Below the pieces are notes generated by a model. That model saw nothing but the letters and a program-made list of their open reading frames with translations, made no database searches and was not told where the DNA came from. A program made the position numbers and the translations under genes. DNA of 64,000 nt from Persicobacter diffluens (GTDB taxonomy: Bacteria; Bacteroidota; Bacteroidia; Cytophagales; Cyclobacteriaceae): the NCBI RefSeq assembly GCF_036244895.1, contig NZ_BQKE01000001.1, forward strand, positions 1,674,001 to 1,738,000, given 5' to 3'. Positions 8,361 through 16,925 of this stretch are shown here, piece after piece (the stretch's first letter is position 1; each line of letters opens with the position of its first letter).

Positions 8361-8966
8361 GTGAAAAATTTCAAGTTGGCAATTAATGGCCTTTTGGCAG
8401 GTGCAGTATTATCTTTATACGCGTGTAACCAACCGACTACCCCCGCTGGAAGCACTGCCGAAGTAGCCTCCGTAAACGCTTCTTCTGCCGCTGCTGCAGG
8501 CATGAAAGTAGCTTATATCAATACTGATACATTATTGAACAACTACGGATTTTTTAAAGAGAAGCAAGATGATCTTGCCAGCAAGACCGAGAAATACCAA
8601 AAAGAATTCCAAAATCGTGCGGAAGGCTTACAGAGTGAGTTTGAAGCGTATGATAAGACCCGTGGAAGTCTGACCATCAATCAGGCAAGATCTAAAGAAG
8701 AAGAATTAATGCGTAAGCGTGATAATTTGGCGCAATACGAAGCTTCATTGAATCAGACCCTGGCAATAGAACGTAACCAAATGTTGGCAGAATTAGACTC
8801 TGTAGTTACGGATTACTTGCAGAATTATGGTTCATCCAATGCATATGATTTGGTGTTGACCTATACAAAAGGGTCCGGCGTACTTTATGCTAATCCTAAG
8901 TTTGATATTACCAATGAGGTATTGAAAGGCTTGAATACTGAGTTTGAAGCCAGCAAGCAAAAATAA
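8361..8966 (+). CDS. OmpH/Skp-family outer-membrane chaperone, lipoprotein form
   Basis: 201 residues with a GTG start at 8361; a nearby ATG at 8351 is in another frame. The N-terminus is a lipoprotein signal with a lipobox ending ..SLYAC (Cys22), then a Thr/Ala/Ser-rich linker. From about residue 50 the Skp pattern begins: VAYINTDTLLNNYGFFKEKQ, a long charged coiled coil (KTEKYQKEFQNRAEGLQSEF..), and the C-terminal strand region YDLVLTYTKGSGVLYANPKFDIT. Skp-type proteins hold unfolded outer-membrane proteins in the periplasm; this one is probably membrane-tethered. Monocistronic, with a terminator behind it. Confidence 0.88.
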   Translation: MKNFKLAINGLLAGAVLSLYACNQPTTPAGSTAEVASVNASSAAAAGMKVAYINTDTLLNNYGFFKEKQDDLASKTEKYQKEFQNRAEGLQSEFEAYDKTRGSLTINQARSKEEELMRKRDNLAQYEASLNQTLAIERNQMLAELDSVVTDYLQNYGSSNAYDLVLTYTKGSGVLYANPKFDITNEVLKGLNTEFEASKQK

Positions 8967-8990
8967 TTGAACGGCAAAGTTCATTGAAAA

Positions 8991-9016
8991 GGCTCCCATT
9001 TGGGGGCTTTTTTTAT
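8991..9016 (+). terminator. Intrinsic terminator after the OmpH/Skp gene
   Basis: GCTCCC (8992-8997), loop ATTT, GGGGGC (9002-9007) with one G-T pair, followed by a run of seven T. Confidence 0.85.
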
Positions 9017-9124
9017 TTATTTGGTTTTTATTGTACTATACATATTGAAACAATCCATGTTCACGTTACATTTTATTATATAGAGGGATAAAATTAATAA
9101 AAGTGAATATTTTATGCTCCATTC

Positions 9125-9132
9125 TAAATTTG
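9125..9132 (+). promoter_or_regulatory. Candidate -7 box upstream of the HExxH peptidase gene
   Basis: TAAATTTG fits TAnnTTTG and ends 40 bp before the ATG at 9173. No TTG is seen at the expected -33 distance, so the call is tentative. Confidence 0.35.
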
Positions 9133-9172
9133 GCACCACCCTTGTGTATTATAAACTGATATTTAATCGCAT

Positions 9173-9829
9173 ATGAAAATACTGTATTTAATATTTCTTT
9201 GGGTGAGTTTATTTGGATTCAATGGGGCTTCTGAAAAGAAGAAGCTTGCAAATGAAGGCGTTGCCGTGTCTTTAGAAGAGCAAATGTTGGGGAATAAAAT
9301 TATTCCAGAAGAAATACTAGATATAGTGGAGGAGGTGATGCCGCAGTATCCGGAATTATGGGATACGCCGATTGAGTTTAAATTCACCAGCATAAAAGGA
9401 ATGACCATGTGTGCGCAGCCCAAAGCCTCTGTTCTTTACAGGAGTACGGATAAACGTGGATATGTGATAAAAATGAGTAATAATGCAGATCCACTGAATG
9501 GAATGGTAGTGGCTGAAGCCCCCAGAGAAGTTTTGGTTGGTCTTATAGCCCACGAACTGGGGCATATTATGGATTATCAGCATAAAAGTAAATTGAGCAT
9601 GCTGAGATTTGGTATTGGGTATGTTTGTTCCAAAAACTTCATGAGAAAGGCAGAGTATGCCGCAGACAGTTTTGCTGTTTCGAAGGGCTATGCCGCTCAC
9701 GTTACCGCAATAAAAAATTATGTAATCGGGACGGAATGCTTTCCGGAGTCCTACAAAGATCGCTTGAGAAATTTTTACCCTTCCCCAGAGCAAATTGCTG
9801 TTTTGGAGGAGGAGTTTTTGGTGAAGTAG
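9173..9829 (+). CDS. Secreted HExxH zinc metalloprotease (M48-like)
   Basis: 218 residues. A signal peptide (KILYLIFLWVSLFGFNGAS) precedes a catalytic region with HELGH (about residues 127-131) in the context VLVGLIAHELGHIMDYQ. A downstream AEYAADSFAVSKGY carries the Glu/Asp pair typical of the third zinc ligand in M48-type gluzincins. No other membrane segment is present, so it probably acts in the periplasm or outside the cell. It is shorter than HtpX or BepA and lacks TPR repeats. Flanked by terminators on both sides, so expressed alone. Confidence 0.82.
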   Translation: MKILYLIFLWVSLFGFNGASEKKKLANEGVAVSLEEQMLGNKIIPEEILDIVEEVMPQYPELWDTPIEFKFTSIKGMTMCAQPKASVLYRSTDKRGYVIKMSNNADPLNGMVVAEAPREVLVGLIAHELGHIMDYQHKSKLSMLRFGIGYVCSKNFMRKAEYAADSFAVSKGYAAHVTAIKNYVIGTECFPESYKDRLRNFYPSPEQIAVLEEEFLVK

Positions 9830-9866
9830 ATAATGAGTTTAAAAATGAATAGGTTATAACTGAAAA

Positions 9867-9893
9867 AGCCGACAGTTAATGTCGGCTTTTTTG
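9867..9893 (+). terminator. Intrinsic terminator after the metalloprotease gene
   Basis: AGCCGAC (9867-9873) and GTCGGCT (9881-9887) with a 7-nt loop, followed by TTTTTTG. Confidence 0.85.
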
Positions 9894-9910
9894 TTTCTTA
9901 TGTTCTATTC

Positions 9911-10133
9911 TTAAGCTAAATTATTCATTCGAAATCCTCCTTTAATTGTTAAGCGGGAAAACTGAAGGAATGGTTTCCTGTTTTGGTTTTTCCAGCAAAG
10001 CAGATGAATAAGCAGGACATAAGCCCATTCAAATTTGAGCGATTTGAAATTCAAGCATGGCGATATCAAAGGGTTGTTATCGCATTTTTTAGCTGGACTA
10101 TCGGAATCTAACAATGAATAAATAATGTGAATG
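9911..10133. repeat. Dispersed ~220-bp element, copy 4 (reverse, degenerate)
   Basis: Begins TTAAGCTAAATTATTCATTC and follows the reverse copies position by position: CTCCTTTAATTGTTAAGCGG, GGTTTTTCCAGCAAAGCAGA, then TGAATAAGCAGGACATAAGC and CCATTCAAATTTGAGC. The right end is blurred around ..GAATAAATAATGTGAATG. It fills most of the gap between two converging genes. Confidence 0.55.
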
Positions 10134-10272
10134 AAAGCAAAGTGTGCGCCTAAATTAAGCTATTTTCAATCGTTCCCCACGATTAAGATAGGGCGGAATT
10201 ATTGGTAAAAAAAATCCCCAAATCGCCTCAGATAATTTAAATTAAGCCGGACCGTATGCTTTAATTATACCA

Positions 10273-10728
10273 TTAGCCTTTTGACCACATTTGGAATTTG
10301 TGATCCATTAAATCTGAAATTTTCTTGTAATTTCTCCAATTATCCTGAACGTGGTAAATGGAGGGTAATCCATTGGCCAGAACACTCTCATAATCCTTGA
10401 GAAACTCACCTGATGCATAATAATAATCAGCAAAGCTTTTGCCTTTTTCGTTTAAAAGATCATGACTTAAAGCACCTCCCCAAATTTCGCTTAAAAGCAT
10501 AGGAGAGAGTTCCCTTAGTTTAAATCTGAAGATTTCTGTTTCTGCTTCTTCTTCAAAATATTCTGAATACAGTTCCTGATCAATGATCCATCCCATAAAC
10601 ATCCCTATATGTAGATAGGCATTTTCTATGGGTAGGCTTTCCGGAAATTTGTTCAGAAAGTGAAATTTTGCATGGTCAAATAGGTCGTTTTGCATGGTTG
10701 AATCTGCAAAAATTGTGTTGGGTACCAT
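10273..10728 (-). CDS. Hypothetical protein, DUF7832-like
   Basis: 151 residues, soluble and acidic. The segment FPESLPIENAYLHIGMFMGWIIDQ resembles the 'P..LP.ENA..HIGMFLGW' signature that I associate with DUF7832 proteins, some of which sit in toxin-immunity neighbourhoods. This match is from memory, and no toxin gene is next to it here. The aromatic C-terminus (YHVQDNWRNYKKISDLMDHKFQMW) fits a small globular domain. A second in-frame ATG lies 11 codons in (10695). It converges on the metalloprotease gene and is transcribed alone. Confidence 0.65.
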   Translation of the reverse strand: MVPNTIFADSTMQNDLFDHAKFHFLNKFPESLPIENAYLHIGMFMGWIIDQELYSEYFEEEAETEIFRFKLRELSPMLLSEIWGGALSHDLLNEKGKSFADYYYASGEFLKDYESVLANGLPSIYHVQDNWRNYKKISDLMDHKFQMWSKG

Positions 10729-10874
10729 AGGCAGTATATTTACTACTTTATAAACGACTCATTATTAATAAGTTCAAATAAAGTAGTTCTATAGGTCAAC
10801 TAATGGGCTAAATGAAAGAATTTCTTACGAATAGAAAATATAATAAATATTTATGCCATTCACTTCGAATTTGG

Positions 10875-12113
10875 TCAAACTTGATGAAAAAACAAATAGG
10901 CAATGAATATTGCGGCAATAATTCCAACAAAATCTGCTATTAGTCCACAAGTGATGGCATATCGTGTTTTACGAATATTGACTGCCCCAAAGTAAAGCGC
11001 CACTACATATAAAGTAGTTTCTGTGGACCCCTGCATTACGGATGTCAGTCTTCCTACAAAAGAATCGGGACCGTAATTACTCATGGCTTCCACCATGAGT
11101 CCACGGGCTCCTGATCCGCTCAGGGGTTTCATCAGAGCAGTAGGCAGGGCTGGTAGAAAATCAGCGTTTACGCCTATCATTTCAAAAGCCAGGCTCAATT
11201 GGTCAATTACAAAATCCATTGCACCTGATGCCCGGAATGCACCAATGGCCACCAGCATGGCCACCAAATAGGGGATAATTGCCACTGCAATCCCAAAAGA
11301 CTCTTTTGCCCCTTCTATGAAGGCTTCATACACATTCACCTTTTTTCTCCAGCCAAAGGCCACGAATAAGGTAATGATGGTTAAAATGATCGCATTGGAA
11401 AAAATACGACTGTAAGTAGAAAGTTCTTCAGGACTTAGCAATGAAAAATAATAGAGCAGTCCCAGGATGAAAGCTGAAACTCCTCCCAAATAGGCCAATA
11501 TGGTCGGGTGAAATAAATTGATCTTTTGATAAATGGATACCGCTATCAAACCGGCCAGCGTGGAAAGGAATGTCGTTAATAGAATTGGTATAAAAACATC
11601 AGCCGGATTGGCTGCCCCCATTTCCAGTCGGTAAGCCAATATACTCACCGGAAGGATGGTTAGCCCAGAGGTGTTCAAAACCAAAAACATGATTTGAGCA
11701 TTGGAAGCGGTATCTTTTTGAGGATTGATTGATTGTAAACCTTCCATTGCTTTTAATCCCAAAGGTGTGGCGGCATTGTCCAGTCCCAGCATATTGGCAG
11801 AGAAGTTTAATAAAATGGGCGTGAGAACAGGGTGGTTTTCAGGGATTTCCGGGAAGAGTTTTCTAAAAAACGGGCCAACAGCTTTATTGACCACATTTAT
11901 TAAACCGGCTTTTTCACCAATCCTCATGAGCCCCAGCCAAAAAGCCATGATACCGGTGAGCATAATGGAAATTTCAAATCCGGTTTTGGCCATCTCAAAG
12001 ATTTTGTCCACCACAGCCGAAAAAACCTCATAGTTTTGAAAAAACAGGGCTTGAATAATGGCGGAGAGAAAGGCCAATAGAAAAAGCCCAATCCAAATGT
12101 AATTTAAAATCAT
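10875..12113 (-). CDS. SpmA/SpmB-like fused nucleoside-recognition-domain membrane protein
   Basis: 412 residues from the ATG at 12113; the longest frame adds 13 unlikely residues. About ten membrane segments form two homologous halves. The first half carries LGLDNAATPLGLKAMEGLQ and the second PLSGSGARGLMVEAM with MQGSTETTLYV. These are the conserved blocks of SpmA and SpmB, which are separate genes in Firmicutes and commonly fused in Bacteroidota. The family has nucleoside-recognition (Gate) domains and is presumed to transport or sense nucleosides or ions. Sporulation is not implied. Transcribed alone, towards a DUF7832-like gene. Confidence 0.88.
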   Translation of the reverse strand: MILNYIWIGLFLLAFLSAIIQALFFQNYEVFSAVVDKIFEMAKTGFEISIMLTGIMAFWLGLMRIGEKAGLINVVNKAVGPFFRKLFPEIPENHPVLTPILLNFSANMLGLDNAATPLGLKAMEGLQSINPQKDTASNAQIMFLVLNTSGLTILPVSILAYRLEMGAANPADVFIPILLTTFLSTLAGLIAVSIYQKINLFHPTILAYLGGVSAFILGLLYYFSLLSPEELSTYSRIFSNAIILTIITLFVAFGWRKKVNVYEAFIEGAKESFGIAVAIIPYLVAMLVAIGAFRASGAMDFVIDQLSLAFEMIGVNADFLPALPTALMKPLSGSGARGLMVEAMSNYGPDSFVGRLTSVMQGSTETTLYVVALYFGAVNIRKTRYAITCGLIADFVGIIAAIFIAYLFFHQV

Positions 12114-12320
12114 AGATTGAAATGCTCGGGTATAAAAACACAAATTAAGCAAAGGAATTTTTAAATCCGTCTTTCTTTCAGGCTAAAGAAGAATTGTTTT
12201 TCTTTGTGCAATGCGTAGTGACCCGTGATTTCGGTTTTAATGAAGGGAGTTTTTTCCGCTTAGGGAGAGTAGTGTTATTTAAATATGGACTGGTTTCGCA
12301 TTTTAGTAATAATTTAAGAC

Positions 12321-12857
12321 ATGAGGAAGATCGTTTTTTTTGGCCTGATGCTCGGGCTTTTTTTCAGATGTAGTTCCATTGATGATCCGCAGTTTAGCCC
12401 TGTGGAAGTCAGCAGAATGATGACTAATGATTCCATCAAATACTGGACTGCAGTACAGTATTTGATAGATGGGGCTCCGGCTGCATTGGATACCTGCAAT
12501 GCAAATACCTTAATTGGAAGTGATTTTGTTTTAAATGCCAAATATGATGAGTTGCAGGAAGATTTCGGTTTTGAACTTGAAAATCCATTAGGGTATTGGG
12601 TGAAGAGCACGGAGGATTGCCCTGATTTTGAATCAGATTCCATTGCCATTATGGGGGTTTGGAATGTGACACACCGATCGGAATATCAGCCCTTTGTTTC
12701 TGATATTTTATTAGAATATTCCGTGGATACTATTCGGACTGAAATGAAAATTCTGGATTTAACCTCGAATAGAATTTCGGTGGAGTATTTCGATAAAAGA
12801 GTGGGGGAAGGAGGGGCAAATGTCCGACTGGATTTTATTCACCAGCAGGGAAGATAA
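12321..12857 (+). CDS. Hypothetical lipoprotein
   Basis: 178 residues. A lipoprotein signal peptide (RKIVFFGLMLGLFFRC, lipobox Cys17) is followed by a soluble acidic domain with four aromatic-rich strands, including SIKYWTAVQYL, NPLGYWVKSTEDC and the C-terminal VSDILLEYSVDTIRTEMKIL. The overall layout resembles lipocalin-like or calycin-like Bacteroidota lipoproteins, but no family is certain. Probably anchored in the outer membrane facing the periplasm or surface. Monocistronic, ending at a good terminator. Confidence 0.8.
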   Translation: MRKIVFFGLMLGLFFRCSSIDDPQFSPVEVSRMMTNDSIKYWTAVQYLIDGAPAALDTCNANTLIGSDFVLNAKYDELQEDFGFELENPLGYWVKSTEDCPDFESDSIAIMGVWNVTHRSEYQPFVSDILLEYSVDTIRTEMKILDLTSNRISVEYFDKRVGEGGANVRLDFIHQQGR

Positions 12858-12870
12858 AAATAATTGTTTT

Positions 12871-12897
12871 AACCGGGTTTTTAATCCGGTTTTTTTG
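12871..12897 (+). terminator. Intrinsic terminator after the lipoprotein gene
   Basis: AACCGG (12871-12876) and CCGGTT (12886-12891) around a 9-nt loop, followed by TTTTTTG. Confidence 0.8.
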
Positions 12898-13092
12898 TGT
12901 CTTTTCCATTCTTAAAAAGGAAACTGATGGATCTTTTGGGGATTTTAAATACAAATTTGGTATTTCAAGTATTCAATTACATTTTTGCGGATTGATTGTA
13001 CTTTTTTTCGTTATATTCTTATAAAAGAGAATTAAAGCCTGGTCAATTGTTGTTTTTGTGTCAGGTGAAATAACAGAACCCAATTATATCTT

Positions 13093-14778
13093 ATGGAAAC
13101 TCAGAAAGAAAAATATTTTTGGAGGAAAAACTATCCATCAGGAGTCCCCTTTGAAATCGATCCGGAAAAATACAGCTCATTGGTTGATCTGTTTGAGGAG
13201 ACGGTTTCGGTTTATTCGGATCGGATTGCTTTTAATAATTTTGATAAAGAAATAACTTATAAAGAGCTGGAGGTGTACTCCGCTCAGTTTGCTGGCTATT
13301 TACAAGGCGAATTAGGTTTAAAAAAAGGGGATCGAATTGCTATTCAGGTTCCCAATCTGTTACAATATCCAATCGCACTTTGGGGAGCCATACGTGCAGG
13401 CTTGATTGTGGTTAATACCAATCCCTTGTATACGCCCCGTGAAATGGAACACCAGTTTAAGGATGCAGGTGTGAAGGCATTGTTGATATATGAGAATTTC
13501 GCTTTCAACCTTCAGGGGATATTGAAAAACACTCCGATTGAGCAGGTGATCCTCACCGGAACGGGAGATATGCTGGGAGGTTTAAAAGGCTGGTTGGTGA
13601 ATTTTGTAGTTCGTCATATTAAGAAATTAGTTCCTAAATTCAATTTACCCCAGGCTATCAGTTTTAAAGAAGCCCTGAAGTTGGGGAAATCTCATCCTCT
13701 GAAAAAGGTGGAGGTGGAGTCTGAGGATATTGCCTTTCTGCAATATACCGGCGGGACTACCGGACTTTCCAAAGGGGCTATGTTGACCCACAGAAATATT
13801 GTGGCAGCACTGGAAGGCTCCACGGCCTGGGTCCGACCGGTTTTGCCGGCAGAGGGAGCGGTGATCATGACCGCCTTGCCAATGTACCATATTTTCGCCC
13901 TGACCGCCAATTGTTTATTAGTTTTTAAATTGGGAGGAAAGAATATTTTGGTTACTAACCCAAGGGATTTACCGGCTTTTGTGAAAATTATGAAGAATAA
14001 TACCTTCAACATGATTTCCGGTGTCAATACCCTGTTCAATGCGCTATTAAATCGAGAAGATTTTAAAACCATTAATTTTTCCCAATTAAAAGTGACGCTC
14101 GGTGGAGGAATGGCAGTGCAGGATGCGGTTGCCCAAAAATGGGAAGAAGTCACCAAATGTCCTTTGGCTGAAGCTTATGGCATGACGGAAACCTCTCCGG
14201 GAATCACTATTAACCCACTGGATGGTTCCCAACACATGGGAAGTATTGGCCTTCCTTTTCCTTCTACTGAGGTGAAAATCATGAAAGAAGATGGCACAGA
14301 GGCTGAATTTGGAGAGCCGGGAGAACTTTGGGTGCGTGGGCCGCAGGTGATGAAAGGTTATTGGGAAAGGCCGGAGGCTACCGCGGAAGTTTTTGAAGGG
14401 GATTGGTTAAAAACAGGAGATATAGCGACTGTTGATGAGGAGGGTTTTTTCAAAATTGTGGATAGGAAAAAGGAAATGATCCTGGTTTCCGGCTTTAATG
14501 TTTATCCTAATGAGGTGGAGAATATTGTAGCATCTCACCCTAAAGTACTGGAAGTTGGTGCTATTGGTATCCCTGATGAACGATCAGGAGAAAAAGTGAA
14601 GGTCTGTGTGGTGAAAAGTGATGATACTCTCACCAAAGAGGAATTAATTGAATTTTGTAAGCAGGAATTAACGGCTTATAAGGTGCCTAAAGAGGTAGAA
14701 TTTATGGAGGAGCTGCCTAAGAGCAATGTGGGGAAAATTCTCCGGAGGTTGCTCAAAGAACGGGAGGAGGGGAGTTAA
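13093..14778 (+). CDS. Long-chain fatty-acid--CoA ligase (FadD-like), copy 1
   Basis: 561 residues, the usual length of FadD. AMP-binding core motifs: YTGGTTGLSKGAMLTHRN (A3 phosphate-binding loop), EAYGMTETSPG (A5), and GDWLKTGDIATVDEEGFFKIVDRKKEMILVSG (A7-A8 hinge). The catalytic Lys follows at the C-terminus in LPKSNVGKILRR. The enzyme activates fatty acids to acyl-CoA at the cytoplasmic face of the membrane for degradation or lipid synthesis. A 561-residue homologue with the same motif order is encoded at 40125-41810. Transcribed alone. Confidence 0.95.
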   Translation: METQKEKYFWRKNYPSGVPFEIDPEKYSSLVDLFEETVSVYSDRIAFNNFDKEITYKELEVYSAQFAGYLQGELGLKKGDRIAIQVPNLLQYPIALWGAIRAGLIVVNTNPLYTPREMEHQFKDAGVKALLIYENFAFNLQGILKNTPIEQVILTGTGDMLGGLKGWLVNFVVRHIKKLVPKFNLPQAISFKEALKLGKSHPLKKVEVESEDIAFLQYTGGTTGLSKGAMLTHRNIVAALEGSTAWVRPVLPAEGAVIMTALPMYHIFALTANCLLVFKLGGKNILVTNPRDLPAFVKIMKNNTFNMISGVNTLFNALLNREDFKTINFSQLKVTLGGGMAVQDAVAQKWEEVTKCPLAEAYGMTETSPGITINPLDGSQHMGSIGLPFPSTEVKIMKEDGTEAEFGEPGELWVRGPQVMKGYWERPEATAEVFEGDWLKTGDIATVDEEGFFKIVDRKKEMILVSGFNVYPNEVENIVASHPKVLEVGAIGIPDERSGEKVKVCVVKSDDTLTKEELIEFCKQELTAYKVPKEVEFMEELPKSNVGKILRRLLKEREEGS

Positions 14779-14802
14779 TCTAAATAGATAAAAATCAAGC
14801 TA

Positions 14803-14836
14803 AGGCGTTTCAATCATTTGGAGCGCTTTTTTATTT
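14803..14836 (+). terminator. Probable terminator after the acyl-CoA ligase gene
   Basis: An imperfect stem between AGGCGTTTCAA and TTTGGAGCGCTT, followed by TTTTTATTT. Confidence 0.5.
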
Positions 14837-14884
14837 GTAATGAAAATGTGTTTCAATATTTGCCGCTCTTTAGAGATTAAATTT

Positions 14885-14892
14885 TAATTTTG
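14885..14892 (+). promoter_or_regulatory. Candidate -7 box of the YfcC-type transporter gene
   Basis: TAATTTTG fits TAnnTTTG and ends 28 bp before the ATG at 14921. A TTG at 14860-14862 is 22 bp upstream of the box, slightly longer than ideal. Confidence 0.5.
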
Positions 14893-14920
14893 CGCCTTCA
14901 TTTATTATTTAAACGATTTA

Positions 14921-16333
14921 ATGAAAGCCATTAAACTTCCCTCCGCTTATACAATTCTATTGTCGATTATTGTATTCGTAGCTGTTTTAACCCATTTACT
15001 CCCTACTGGTAAATATGCCTACCAAAATGGAGAAGGGAAAAGACTTTCACCCCAAGAAGCGATGCGAGGGGTAGAGGACGGATTTTTGCCGCTACCCAAT
15101 ACTTATGAAGCAGTAGAGTCAAATCCACAGGGAATTTTTGAGGTGATCCTGGCACCAATTCAGGGATTTTATAAAGCCATTGACGTTTCTGTCTTCATTT
15201 TAATGATAGGAGGATTTCTCGGAGTAATAATGGCCACTGGTGCTATTGATGCTGGTGTGAAACAAGTGCTGAAGAAGTTAAAAGGGAAAGAACAATGGAT
15301 GATTCCTGTGCTGACTGCTCTTTTTGGTTTAGGTGGCTCCACCTTTGGGATGGCGGAGGAGACATTGGCTTTTTATCCGGTCTTAATTCCGGTTTTTGCT
15401 TCAGCGGGCTTTAATGCGAGAACGGCTGTGGGGACAATTTTATTAGGAGCAGGTTTTGGCGTTTTATCTTCCACTGTGAATCCCTTTTCAACGGCAATCG
15501 CATCAGGTTTTGCCGGAATTTCTATAGGAGATGGTTTGGGAGTAAGAGTATTTATTTGGTTCGTGATGTGGGTGTTGACTTCGTCCTTTCTTTTAAGATA
15601 TGCTAAATCCGTAAAAACAGCGCCCAAAATCGAGGAGGAGCAGAAAGAAATTGCATTGCCAGCACTCAGTCAAAAACAAAGCCTGGCTTTAATCCTTTTT
15701 GCCCTGACTTTTTTGGTGATGATTGTGGGCGTTATTCCTTTTGCAGATTTAGGGATAACGATAATGCCCACTTTAGGCTGGTGGTTCAATGAATTGAATG
15801 CCCTATTCTTATGCTCTGCTATTTTGATGGGAGTTTTGGTGGGTATGAAAGAGGATGAGATTGCCTCTAATTTTGTGAATGGGGCCCGGGATATGCTAGG
15901 CGTGGCCTTTATTGTTGGGATTAGCCGTGGAATCACGGTGGTCATGAATGATGGTTTGATTATCGATACTATATTAAATTATGCCGAAATGGCTATTTCG
16001 GGGTTAAGCAGTTCTGTTTTTATCTGCATGATGTTTATCCTGGAGGTTTTCCTCTCTTTTTTCATTCCTTCAACTTCAGGTCTGGCAACGCTGACAATGC
16101 CTATTATGGCTCCTTTAAGTTCCTTTGCGGGTGTTGAAGCGCATTGGGTGGTGACCGCTTATCAAACGGCATCAGGTTTTGTGAATCTATTTACACCCAC
16201 TTCTGCAGTAGTGATGGGGGGACTCGCCATTGGGAAAATTGGGTATGGTGAATTTTTTAAATGGGTTTTGCCCTACCTTGTTGTAGTTTTCCTTTTAGTG
16301 TTACTCGTGTTGGGAGTAGGGGTAATGGTTTAG
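14921..16333 (+). CDS. YfcC-family membrane transporter (C4-dicarboxylate/basic amino-acid carrier type)
   Basis: 470 residues with about 12 membrane segments. Family features: an N-terminal LPSAYTILLSIIVFVAVLTHLLPTG, the cytoplasmic loop GLGGSTFGMAEETLAFYP, VNPFSTAIASGFAGI, and the C-terminal IPSTSGLATLTMPIMAPL with YQTASGFVNLFTPTSAVV. These belong to the YfcC/ArcD/DcuC carrier superfamily. The substrate could be an amino acid, dipeptide or dicarboxylate, and the context does not decide. A small membrane-protein gene follows 69 bp later on the same strand. Confidence 0.88.
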   Translation: MKAIKLPSAYTILLSIIVFVAVLTHLLPTGKYAYQNGEGKRLSPQEAMRGVEDGFLPLPNTYEAVESNPQGIFEVILAPIQGFYKAIDVSVFILMIGGFLGVIMATGAIDAGVKQVLKKLKGKEQWMIPVLTALFGLGGSTFGMAEETLAFYPVLIPVFASAGFNARTAVGTILLGAGFGVLSSTVNPFSTAIASGFAGISIGDGLGVRVFIWFVMWVLTSSFLLRYAKSVKTAPKIEEEQKEIALPALSQKQSLALILFALTFLVMIVGVIPFADLGITIMPTLGWWFNELNALFLCSAILMGVLVGMKEDEIASNFVNGARDMLGVAFIVGISRGITVVMNDGLIIDTILNYAEMAISGLSSSVFICMMFILEVFLSFFIPSTSGLATLTMPIMAPLSSFAGVEAHWVVTAYQTASGFVNLFTPTSAVVMGGLAIGKIGYGEFFKWVLPYLVVVFLLVLLVLGVGVMV

Positions 16334-16402
16334 TCCATTTGCTTTAAAGTTTTTGAAAAATTGTGGTTTCTAATGAATTAAACACTTTTTCTATTGAAGA
16401 TT

Positions 16403-16894
16403 ATGGAATACAAAGCATTTAGAAATCGATATTTAATTAAGTTGACCATTATCAATATTTTGATGAATGGTTTAGTGGCAGCGATCATGTACCTGCCCAA
16501 AGATGAAATTTCTGTATTTGAGGGTAAAGGACTTTATGTTGATTTTTTAGGGACTGCTTTTTTTATGCCCTTAATTTTGGGCACCATTATTCAAAAAGAT
16601 ATTAACAATAGTTTAGCTAATTATTCTTTTCTGTCAGACTATAAACCAATGCTGCATAAGTGGCTTAATAATAGATTAGGTTCATTGCTATTGAATAATA
16701 GCAGACCTCAGTTGTTATTCAGTATTTTTAGTCTCGCTTTTTGGGGGATTATTTCGGCCTTAGGATTTTATGGGGTTCATTTGGTGTTGGTACTTCCCTG
16801 GGAAGGTGTTATAATGAAGGCACTTTTTGGAGGAATGGTGGCCTTGTCTTTGAATTTTTTAATGGCAACATTCTTCCTTGAAAAGCAGATATAA
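16403..16894 (+). CDS. Hypothetical four-helix membrane protein
   Basis: 163 residues from the ATG at 16403; a TTG three codons upstream is also possible. Four hydrophobic segments are visible: LTIINILMNGLVAAIMYL, VDFLGTAFFMPLILGTII, LLFSIFSLAFWGIISALGF and ALFGGMVALSLNFLMATFF. They are joined by a central hydrophilic loop. No family is recognised. It may be cotranscribed with the transporter upstream and ends at a shared bidirectional terminator. Confidence 0.7.
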   Translation: MEYKAFRNRYLIKLTIINILMNGLVAAIMYLPKDEISVFEGKGLYVDFLGTAFFMPLILGTIIQKDINNSLANYSFLSDYKPMLHKWLNNRLGSLLLNNSRPQLLFSIFSLAFWGIISALGFYGVHLVLVLPWEGVIMKALFGGMVALSLNFLMATFFLEKQI

Positions 16895-16896
16895 AA

Positions 16897-16925
16897 AAAG
16901 CCCTCTTCAGAGGGCTTTGTTGTTT
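16897..16925 (+). terminator. Bidirectional terminator between converging genes
   Basis: Perfect 9-bp stem AAAGCCCTC (16897-16905) / GAGGGCTTT (16910-16918) with TTCA loop. An A-run precedes it and a T-rich tract follows, so it can serve both strands. Confidence 0.85.

Noticed and set aside
9911..10114. 67-codon minus-strand frame
   Set aside because: It overlaps a degenerate copy of the dispersed repeat and has no protein-like pattern.
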